A stretch of DNA of 64,000 bases from assembly GCF_036588685.1 (NCBI RefSeq), contig NC_086386.1, positions 48,345,878 to 48,409,877 on the forward strand, written 5' to 3'. Origin of the DNA: Mytilus trossulus (Eukaryota; Mollusca; Bivalvia; Mytilida; Mytilidae). Positions 53,696-64,000 of this stretch are shown here, one piece after another. The notes beneath the pieces were generated by a model that saw only the letters and a program-made list of their open reading frames with translations, did no database searches and was not told the origin of the DNA. The translations under genes and the position numbers were made by a program. The stretch's first letter is position 1; every line of letters begins with the position of its first letter.

Positions 53696-56600
53696 TTATT
53701 CATTATTGGTCTTTAACGCCACTTTTAGTTGCTATTTCATGGCGACCAGCTATATAATGGCGAAGAAAGCTGGTGCACCAGAAAAACTACTGACATTCGG
53801 CTGGAAAATGGTAAAACATAGTTTTGGAGTAGCCGAAAATTGTCAAACATAGTTTTAGAGTCGGACCAAGCTTCCAACTCTGAAATCAGCAATGAAGCAA
53901 TATTTTGTACTAGTGAAAGAAGCTTCTTTCTCACTTGATCCAGTTTTTGTTTGATAGATAGTTTTGTATTTTTTTGTCTGTCAAATCGAATAGAGCAAGA
54001 CGTTTTAAAAAGAGTTTAAGAAAAAAAAGAACAGTAGCCGAGTCATAGCACATTTGAATACATTTTTGTCGTTGAGATGCTAGCTCGTTGAGTGAAAATA
54101 ACTGAGTGAAAAACACCCGCATATATATCTGGCTTCCATTCAAACCAAACTAATAGCTTTTGGTTATTTATGATGCTAGGTTGCTGTGTCATTGACGTTT
54201 ATCCCATATTTCATATTGATGCACAATTCACAAACATATATGTATATATATATATTAAAACTTTGAAGTTAAGGTGTTATGTCATGCGTAAATAAGTGAG
54301 AGAGAAAAAGCAAAAGAGAGACTCAAAGAACTAAATAGAAATATATGTTAAAGAATGACCTGTTTGGTTGCTCGTAATCGGTTGTCTATGAATATAGTTC
54401 CTGTCATTTTTTATGTAAGTGAGCTATTTTTGCTGTGTTTTATTTTTTGCATATAAAAATCTGTAATGGCTTAAAGTTTTATTCATATTTTTTCTTTAAT
54501 AGTGAGCTTTATGATATGTTATTATGCTTTAGATCATTGAGCCATTGAGGGACTACGTGTCAAAGATGTACGAAGGGCAACTCTGCCTTTCAAGCAGCGA
54601 CTTTTCGCATGTGTCTTGTGACTTCATTTCATATCTAACCAGTTCGGATTAAGTTAACTTTTGAGTATACATCAAGACAAACATCATCGTTTCAACTCGT
54701 GTTTCATTCTACAGACTGTGTACCTCAAATGTTTTAACTTAAAAAAAAATGTCTTCACTGGGAACCCCAGAGCTGAAACATGCACCACTCAGTTTAGCGG
54801 GGACAATACTCTGTACCCCCTTTTTTGACATTTTTGCACATTGGATCTTTCAAGACACTGTCAGTGGTTCACGATATTGATTGTCAAAGACATGTCTATT
54901 AAGTTAGTGAATGCTCCATTCGAATAGGGACTGCTCGATTAATTCTCGAAAAATTTGCAATAGTCAAAAATAGAAAACACCCTTTTCTATTCAAAAAGAA
55001 TATTCTACATTATAAGTTGTCGACTTTAAGTTAGTAACGGAACTTAAATAATTTGAAATATTTAACTTAGTTAAAGCTTTCACAAAAGGTTGCCACATAT
55101 GTAATATGATGGACACATCAACCTTCAAAAAAAGGTCCCTCCTATGATACTTGGCCCTTAAAACCCTAAGGTATTTTCTAAATACTTAGCTTTCTTCTAC
55201 AGGGGTAGATAAAAGTTGAAAGCTAAGTTGCATTAACTTTCTCCCATCCTTTTAGGTGTAACAATAATACAAAAATTAAGGTTCATGTCCAGTGGCACAT
55301 ATTACAGTCATATCGGGATTCATCATTATACGATGCTGGAAAATTACTATTGCCAAATTCAATTTCAAATGCATAGATTATTGTTTAATAAGGATAAGAT
55401 CTGTGTGTGAAACGTCTGATATATACAATGATTGATTTATTCATTATTGGTCTTTAACGCCACTCTTAGTTGCTATTTCATAGCGACCAGCTATATAATG
55501 GCGAAGAAAGCTGGTGCACCAGAAAAACTACTGACATTCGGCTGGAAAATGGTAAAACATAGTTTTGGAGTAGCCGAAAATTGTCAAACATAGTTTTAGA
55601 GTCGGACCAAGCTTCCAACTCTGAAATCAGCAATGAAGCAATAATTTGTACTAATGAAAGAAGCTTCTTTCTCACTTGATCCAGTTTTTGTTTGATAGAT
55701 AGTTTTGTATTTTTTTGTCTGTCAAATCGAATAGAGCAAGACGTTTTAAAAAGAGTTTAAGAAAAAAAAGAACAGTAGCCGAGTCATAGCACATTTGAAT
55801 ACATTTTTGTCGTTGAGATGCTAGCTCGTTGAGTGAAAAAAACCTGAGTGAAAAACACCCGCATATATATCTGGCTTCCATTCAAACCAAACTAATAGCT
55901 TTTGATTATTTATGATGCTAGGTGGCTGTCTCATACACGTTTATCCCATATTTCATATTGATGCACAATTCACAAACATATATGTATATATATATATTAA
56001 AACTTTGAAGTTAAGGTGTTATGTCATGCGTAAATAAGTGAGAGAGAAAAAGCAAAAGAGAGACTCAAAGAACTAAATAGAAATATATGTTAAAGAATGA
56101 CCTGTTTGGTTGCTCGTAATCGGTTGTCTATGAATATAGTTCCTGTCATTTTTTATGTAAGTGAGCTATTTTTGCTGTGTTTTATTTTTTGCATATAAAA
56201 ATCTGTAATGGCTTAAAGTTTTATTCATATTTTTTCTTTAATAGTGAGCTTTATGATATGTTATTATGCTTTAGATCATTGAGCCATTGAGGGACTACGT
56301 GTCAAAGATGTACGAAGGGCAACTCTGCCTTTCAAGCAGCGACTTTTCGCATGTGTCTTGTGACTTCATTTCATATCTAACCAGTTCGGATTAAGTTAAC
56401 TTTTGAGTATACATCAAGACAAACATCATCGTTTCAACTCGTGTTTCATTCTACAGACTGTGTACCTCAAATGTTTTAACTTAAAAAAAAATGTCTTCAC
56501 TGGGAACCCCAGAGCTGAAACATGCACCACTCAGTTTAGCGGGGACAATACTCTGTACCCCCTTTTTTGACATTTTTGCACATTGGATCTTTCAAGACAC

Positions 56601-59600
56601 TGTCAGTGGTTCACGATATTGATTGTCAAAGACATGTCTATTAAGTTAGTGAATGCTCCATTCGAATAGGGACTGCTCGATTAATTCTCGAAAAATTTGC
56701 AATAGTCAAAAATAGAAAACACCCTTTTCTATTCAAAAAGAATATTCTACATTATAAGTTGTCGACTTTAAGTTAGTAACGGAACTTAAATAATTTGAAA
56801 TATTTAACTTAGTTAAAGCTTTCACAAAAGGTTGCCACATATGTAATATGATGGACACATCAACCTTCAAAAAAAGGTCCCTCCTATGATACTTGGCCCT
56901 TAAAACCCTAAGGTATTTTCTAAATACTTAGCTTTCTTCTACAGGGGTAGATAAAAGTTGAAAGCTAAGTTGCATTAACTTTCTCCCATCCTTTTAGGTG
57001 TAACAATAATACAAAAATTAAGGTTCATGTCCAGTGGCACATATTACAGTCATATCGGGATTCATCATTATACGATGCTGGAAAATTACTATTGCCAAAT
57101 TCAATTTCAAATGCATAGATTATTGTTTAATAAGGATAAGATCTGTGTGTGAAACGTCTGATATATACAATGATTGATTTATTCATTATTGGTCTTTAAC
57201 GCCACTCTTAGTTGCTATTTCATAGCGACCAGCTATATAATGGCGAAGAAAGCTGGTGCACCAGAAAAACTACTGACATTCGGCTGGAAAATGGTAAAAC
57301 ATAGTTTTGGAGTAGCCGAAAATTGTCAAACATAGTTTTAGAGTCGGACCAAGCTTCCAACTCTGAAATCAGCAATGAAGCAATAATTTGTACTAATGAA
57401 AGAAGCTTCTTTCTCACTTGATCCAGTTTTTGTTTGATAGATAGTTTTGTATTTTTTTGTCTGTCAAATCGAATAGAGCAAGACGTTTTAAAAAGAGTTT
57501 AAGAAAAAAAAGAACAGTAGCCGAGTCATAGCACATTTGAATACATTTTTGTCGTTGAGATGCTAGCTCGTTGAGTGAAAAAAACCTGAGTGAAAAACAC
57601 CCGCATATATATCTGGCTTCCATTCAAACCAAACTAATAGCTTTTGATTATTTATGATGCTAGGTGGCTGTCTCATACACGTTTATCCCATATTTCATAT
57701 TGATGCACAATTCACAAACATATATGTATATATATATTAAAACTTTGAAGTTAAGGTGTTATGTCATGCGTAAATAAGTGAGAGAGAAAAAGCAAAAGAG
57801 AGACTCAAAGAACTAAATAGAAAAAGATGTTGAGGAATGACCTGTTTGGTTGCTCGTAATCGGTTGTCTATGAATATAGTTCCTGTCATTTTTTATGTAA
57901 GTGAGCTATTTTTGCTGTGTTTTATTTTTTGCATATAAAAATCTGTAATGGCTTAAAGTTTTATTCATATTTTTTCTTTAATAGTGAGCTTTATGATATG
58001 TTATTATGCTTTAGATCATTGAGCCATTGAGGGACTACGTGTCAAAGATGTACGAAGGGCAACTCTGCCTTTCAAGCAGCGACTTTTCGCATGTGTCTTG
58101 TGACTTCATTTCATATCTAACCAGTTCGGATTAAGTTAACTTTTGAGTATACATCAAGACAAACATCATCGTTTCAACTCGTGTTTCATTCTACAGACTG
58201 TGTACCTCAAATGTTTTAACTTAAAAAAAAATGTCTTCACTGGGAACCCCAGAGCTGAAACATGCACCACTCAGTTTAGCGGGGACAATACTCTGTACCC
58301 CCTTTTTTGACATTTTTGCACATTGGATCTTTCAAGACACTGTCAGTGGTTCACGATATTGATTGTCAAAGACATGTCTATTAAGTTAGTGAATGCTCCA
58401 TTCGAATAGGGACTGCTCGATTAATTCTCGAAAAATTTGCAATAGTCAAAAATAGAAAACACCCTTTTCTATTCAAAAAGAATATTCTACATTATAAGTT
58501 GTCGACTTTAAGTTAGTAACGGAACTTAAATAATTTGAAATATTTAACTTAGTTAAAGCTTTCACAAAAGGTTGCCACATATGTAATATGATGGACACAT
58601 CAACCTTCAAAAAAAGGTCCCTCCTATGATACTTGGCCCTTAAAACCCTAAGGTATTTTCTAAATACTTAGCTTTCTTCTACAGGGGTAGATAAAAGTTG
58701 AAAGCTAAGTTGCATTAACTTTCTCCCATCCTTTTAGGTGTAACAATAATACAAAAATTAAGGTTCATGTCCAGTGGCACATATTACAGTCATATCGGGA
58801 TTCATCATTATACGATGCTGGAAAATTACTATTGCCAAATTCAATTTCAAATGCATAGATTATTGTTTAATAAGGATAAGATCTGTGTGTGAAACGTCTG
58901 ATATATACAATGATTGATTTATTCATTATTGGTCTTTAACGCCACTCTTAGTTGCTATTTCATAGCGACCAGCTATATAATGGCGAAGAAAGCTGGTGCA
59001 CCAGAAAAACTACTGACATTCGGCTGGAAAATGGTAAAACATAGTTTTGGAGTAGCCGAAAATTGTCAAACATAGTTTTAGAGTCGGACCAAGCTTCCAA
59101 CTCTGAAATCAGCAATGAAGCAATAATTTGTACTAATGAAAGAAGCTTCTTTCTCACTTGATCCAGTTTTTGTTTGATAGATAGTTTTGTATTTTTTTGT
59201 CTGTCAAATCGAATAGAGCAAGACGTTTTAAAAAGAGTTTAAGAAAAAAAAGAACAGTAGCCGAGTCATAGCACATTTGAATACATTTTTGTCGTTGAGA
59301 TGCTAGCTCGTTGAGTGAAAAAAACCTGAGTGAAAAACACCCGCATATATATCTGGCTTCCATTCAAACCAAACTAATAGCTTTTGATTATTTATGATGC
59401 TAGGTGGCTGTCTCATACACGTTTATCCCATATTTCATATTGATGCACAATTCACAAACATATATGTATATATATACTAAAACTTTGAAGTTAAGGTGTT
59501 ATGTCATGCGTAAATAAGTGAGAGAGAAAAAGCAAAAGAGAGACTCAAAGAACTAAATAGAAAAAGATGTTGAGGAATGACCTGTTTGGTTGCTCGTAAT

Positions 59601-62600
59601 CGGTTGTCTATGAATATAGTTCCTGTCATTTTTTATGTAAGTGAGCTATTTTTGCTGTGTTTTATTTTTTGCATATAAAAATCTGTAATGGCTTAAAGTT
59701 TTATTCATATTTTTTCTTTAATAGTGAGCTTTATGATATGTTATTATGCTTTAGATCATTGAGCCATTGAGGGACTACGTGTCAAAGATGTACGAAGGGC
59801 AACTCTGCCTTTCAAGCAGCGACTTTTCGCATGTGTCTTGTGACTTCATTTCATATCTAACCAGTTCGGATTAAGTTAACTTTTGAGTATACATCAAGAC
59901 AAACATCATCGTTTCAACTCGTGTTTCATTCTACAGACTGTGTACCTCAAATGTTTTAACTTAAAAAAAAATGTCTTCACTGGGAACCCCAGAGCTGAAA
60001 CATGCACCACTCAGTTTAGCGGGGACAATACTCTGTACCCCCTTTTTTGACATTTTTGCACATTGGATCTTTCAAGACACTGTCAGTGGTTCACGATATT
60101 GATTGTCAAAGACATGTCTATTAAGTTAGTGAATGCTCCATTCGAATAGGGACTGCTCGATTAATTCTCGAAAAATTTGCAATAGTCAAAAATAGAAAAC
60201 ACCCTTTTCTATTCAAAAAGAATATTCTACATTATAAGTTGTCGACTTTAAGTTAGTAACGGAACTTAAATAATTTGAAATATTTAACTTAGTTAAAGCT
60301 TTCACAAAAGGTTGCCACATATGTAATATGATGGACACATCAACCTTCAAAAAAAGGTCCCTCCTATGATACTTGGCCCTTAAAACCCTAAGGTATTTTC
60401 TAAATACTTAGCTTTCTTCTACAGGGGTAGATAAAAGTTGAAAGCTAAGTTGCATTAACTTTCTCCCATCCTTTTAGGTGTAACAATAATACAAAAATTA
60501 AGGTTCATGTCCAGTGGCACATATTACAGTCATATCGGGATTCATCATTATACGATGCTGGAAAATTACTATTGCCAAATTCAATTTCAAATGCATAGAT
60601 TATTGTTTAATAAGGATAAGATCTGTGTGTGAAACGTCTGATATATACAATGATTGATTTATTCATTATTGGTCTTTAACGCCACTCTTAGTTGCTATTT
60701 CATAGCGACCAGCTATATAATGGCGAAGAAAGCTGGTGCACCAGAAAAACTACTGACATTCGGCTGGAAAATGGTAAAACATAGTTTTGGAGTAGCCGAA
60801 AATTGTCAAACATAGTTTTAGAGTCGGACCAAGCTTCCAACTCTGAAATCAGCAATGAAGCAATAATTTGTACTAATGAAAGAAGCTTCTTTCTCACTTG
60901 ATCCAGTTTTTGTTTGATAGATAGTTTTGTATTTTTTTGTCTGTCAAATCGAATAGAGCAAGACGTTTTAAAAAGAGTTTAAGAAAAAAAAGAACAGTAG
61001 CCGAGTCATAGCACATTTGAATACATTTTTGTCGTTGAGATGCTAGCTCGTTGAGTGAAAAAAACCTGAGTGAAAAACACCCGCATATATATCTGGCTTC
61101 CATTCAAACCAAACTAATAGCTTTTGATTATTTATGATGCTAGGTGGCTGTCTCATACACGTTTATCCCATATTTCATATTGATGCACAATTCACAAACA
61201 TATATGTATATATATATTAAAACTTTGAAGTTAAGGTGTTATGTCATGCGTAAATAAGTGAGAGAGAAAAAGCAAAAGAGAGACTCAAAGAACTAAATAG
61301 AAAAAGATGTTAAGGAATGACCTGTTTGGTTGCTCGTAATCGGTTGTCTATGAATATAGTTCCTGTCATTTTTTATGTAAGTGAGCTATTTTTGCTGTGT
61401 TTTATTTTTTGCATATAAAAATCTGTAATGGCTTAAAGTTTTATTCATATTTTTTCTTTAATAGTGAGCTTTATGATATGTTATTATGCTTTAGATCATT
61501 GAGCCATTGAGGGACTACGTGTCAAAGATGTACGAAGGGCAACTCTGCCTTTCAAGCAGCGACTTTTCGCATGTGTCTTGTGACTTCATTTCATATCTAA
61601 CCAGTTCGGATTAAGTTAATTTTTGAGTATACATCAAGACAAACATCATCGTTACAACTCGTGTTTCATTCTACAGACTGTGTACCTCAAATGTTTTAAC
61701 TTTAAAAAAAATGTCTTCACTGGGAACCCCAGAGCTGAAACATGCACAACTCAGTTTAGCGGGGACAATACTCTGTACCCCCTTTTTTGACATTTTTGCA
61801 CATTGGATCTTTCAAGACACTGTCAGTGGTTCACGATATTGATTGTCAAAGACATGTCTATTAAGTTAGTGAATGCTCCATTCGAATAGGGACTGCTCGA
61901 TTCATTCTCGAAAAATTTGCAATAGTCAAAAATAGAAAACACCCTTTTCTATTCAAAAAGAATATTCTACATTATAAGTTGTCGACTTTAAGTTAGTAAC
62001 GGAACTTAAATAATTTGAAATATTTAACTTAGTTAAAGCTTTCACAAAAGGTTGCCACATATGTAATATGATGGACACATCAACCTTCAAAAAAAGGTCC
62101 CTCCTATGATACTTGGCCCTTAAAACCCTAAGGTATTTTCTAAATACTTAGCTTTCTTCTACAGGGGTAGATAAAAGTTGAAAGCTAAGTTGCATTAACT
62201 TTCTCCCATCCTTTTAGGTGTAACAATAATACAAAAATTAAGGTTCATGTCCAGTGGCACATATTACAGTCATATCGGGATTCATCATTATACGATGCTG
62301 GAAAATTACTATTGCCAAATTCAATTTCAAATGCATAGATTATTGTTTAATAAGGATAAGATCTGTGTGTGAAACGTCTGATATATACAATGATTGATTT
62401 ATTCATTATTGGTCTTTAACGCCACTCTTAGTTGCTATTTCATAGCGACCAGCTATATAATGGCGAAGAAAGCTGGTGCACCAGAAAAACTACTGACATT
62501 CGGCTGGAAAATGGTAAAACATAGTTTTGGAGTAGCCGAAAATTGTCAAACATAGTTTTAGAGTCGGACCAAGCTTCCAACTCTGAAATCAGCAATGAAG

Positions 62601-64000
62601 CAATATTTTGTACTAGTGAAAGAAGCTTCTTTCTCACTTGATCCAGTTTTTGTTTGATAGATAGTTTTGTATTTTTTTGTCTGTCAAATCGAATAGAGCA
62701 AGACGTTTTAAAAAGAGTTTAAGAAAAAAAAGAACAGTAGCCGAGTCATAGCACATTTGAATACATTTTTGTCGTTGAGATGCTAGCTCGTTGAGTGAAA
62801 AAAACCTGAGTGAAAAACACCCGCATATATATCTGGCTTCCATTCAAACCAAACTAATAGCTTTTGATTATTTATGATGCTAGGTGGCTGTCTCATACAC
62901 GTTTATCCCATATTTCATATTGATGCACAATTCACAAACATATATGTATATATATATTAAAACTTTGAAGTTAAGGTGTTATGTCATGCGTAAATAAGTG
63001 AGAGAGAAAAAGCAAAAGAGAGACTCAAAGAACTAAATAGAAAAAGATGTTAAGGAATGACCTGTTTGGTTGCTCGTAATCGGTTGTCTATGAATATAGT
63101 TCCTGTCATTTTTTATGTAAGTGAGCTATTTTTGCTGTGTTTTATTTTTTGCATATAAAAATCTGTAATGGCTTAAAGTTTTATTCATATTTTTTCTTTA
63201 ATAGTGAGCTTTATGATATGTTATTATGCTTTAGATCATTGAGCCATTGAGGGACTACGTGTCAAAGATGTACGAAGGGCAACTCTGCCTTTCAAGCAGC
63301 GACTTTTCGCATGTGTCTTGTGACTTCATTTCATATCTAACCAGTTCGGATTAAGTTAATTTTTGAGTATACATCAAGACAAACATCATCGTTACAACTC
63401 GTGTTTCATTCTACAGACTGTGTACCTCAAATGTTTTAACTTAAAAAAAAATGTCTTCACTGGGAACCCCAGAGCTGAAACATGCACAACTCAGTTTAGC
63501 GGGGACAATACTCTGTACCCCCTTTTTTGACATTTTTGCACATTGGATCTTTCAAGACACTGTCAGTGGTTCACGATATTGATTGTCAAAGACATGTCTA
63601 TTAAGTTAGTGAATGCTCCATTCGAATAGGGACTGCTCGATTCATTCTCGAAAAATTTGCAATAGTCAAAAATAGAAAACACCCTTTTCTATTCAAAAAG
63701 AATATTCTACATTATAAGTTGTCGACTTTAAGTTAGTAACGGAACTTAAATTATTTGAAATATTTAACTTAGTTAAAGCTTTCACAAAAGGTTGCCACAT
63801 ATGTAATATGATGGACACATCAACCTTCAAAAAAAGGTCCCTCCTATGATACTTGGCCCTTAAAACCCTAAGGTATTTTCTAAATACTTAGCTTTCTTCT
63901 ACAGTGGTAGATAAAAGTTGAAAGCTAAGTTGCATTAACTTTCTCCCATCCTTTTAGGTGTAACAATAATACAAAAATTAAGGTTCATGTCCAGTGGCAC
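53696..64000. repeat. Tandem array of a 1.74-kb unit, six copies, runs off the window
   Basis: The motif CATTATTGGTCTTTAACGCC recurs at 53701, 55442, 57184, 58924, 60664 and 62404, giving periods of 1741, 1742, 1740, 1740 and 1740 bp. Copies are nearly identical. Diagnostic sites group them in pairs: AAATATATGTTAAAGAATG in copies 1-2, AAAAAGATGTTGAGGAATG in 3-4 and AAAAAGATGTTAAGGAATG in 5-6; copies 5-6 also share GTTACAACTCG and GATTCATTCTCG. Copy 1 has the most private changes. The minus strand carries two short open frames per unit (65 and 69 codons), in different frames, the first opening with GTG rather than ATG, and neither has a known domain, so I treat the unit as non-coding satellite DNA. 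Confidence 0.92.
53701..53765 (-). repeat. SINE 3' tail at the start of each satellite unit
   Basis: On the minus strand it reads GTCGCCATGAAATAGCAACT and AAAAGTGGCGTTAAAGACC and ends near the array edge. It matches the tail of the SINE at 39915-40135 and is repeated at the head of all six units. Confidence 0.65.

Noticed and set aside
53737-62843. Repeated small genes of 65 and 69 codons in the satellite units
   Set aside because: The frame of the 65-codon ORF opens with GTG, not ATG, neither has a known domain, and neither shows splice or promoter support. Near-identity of the copies gives no evidence of selection on the protein.

Overview
The window looks like nuclear DNA of a bivalve mollusc, most likely a mussel of the genus Mytilus. 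It is AT-rich, the genes are split by GT-AG introns, there is no operon structure, and much of the sequence belongs to dispersed repeat families that I recognise as typical of Mytilus. No database search was possible, so the genus is recognition, not proof. I use informal repeat names: R1 (about 310 bp; one end carries a motif like CATACCACATCTTC; best full copy 42268-42575); R2 (5'-truncated retroelement copies with a coding end and a long 3' tail; best copy 19698-20551); R4 (contains a GTCACTGATGAGTC-like motif and ends in an ACGCGCGTTTCGTC-like motif); R5 (contains an AAACGGAAAGACAT-like motif).

Layout. 1-10 kb: repeat fragments, a decayed LINE reverse transcriptase (2.2-2.6 kb), a TRIM-like propeller exon (3.55-3.98 kb) next to a Penelope-like reverse transcriptase element (3.98-5.64 kb), and a broken HEPN/DZIP3-like gene with two recognisable exons (6.34-8.40 kb). 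11-24.6 kb: a tandem segmental duplication with two long units and a third partial one. The units differ by mobile-element insertions, so each serves as an empty-site control for the other. 26.2-29.7 kb: a gene with a farnesoic-acid-O-methyltransferase-like (FAMeT) domain and a PAN/Apple-like domain; three exons are seen. 30.3-35.4 kb: a 159-bp promoter-like module present twice with no difference, the second copy lying between two 475-bp direct repeats (LTR-like). 38.2-39.6 kb: a fold-back Penelope-like fragment with a GIY-YIG nuclease end. 39.7-40.5 kb: tRNA-derived SINEs and a long hairpin. 41.09-47.91 kb: a complete eight-exon gene whose splice phases all agree, encoding a secreted 759-residue protein: signal peptide, EGF, VWD, C8, TIL, EGF and a long cysteine-free basic tail. 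48.06-49.20 kb: a 54-bp minisatellite with an open 18-residue frame. 51.2-53.2 kb: a repeat-rich element with 14-bp terminal inverted repeats. 53.7-64 kb: a tandem array of a 1.74-kb unit that runs off the window.

How it fits together. The two convincing host genes, FAMeT-PAN and EGF-VWD-C8-TIL-EGF, both encode domain sets typical of secreted or surface proteins built from phase-1 exons. Two other host-derived pieces (TRIM-like and HEPN/DZIP3-like) belong to families that are expanded in bivalves and linked to immunity; here they look partial or broken. Nothing indicates that these genes act in one pathway. The rest of the window records repeat activity: insertion, local duplication, fold-back structures and minisatellite growth, including two separate tandem expansions of the same R1 segment.
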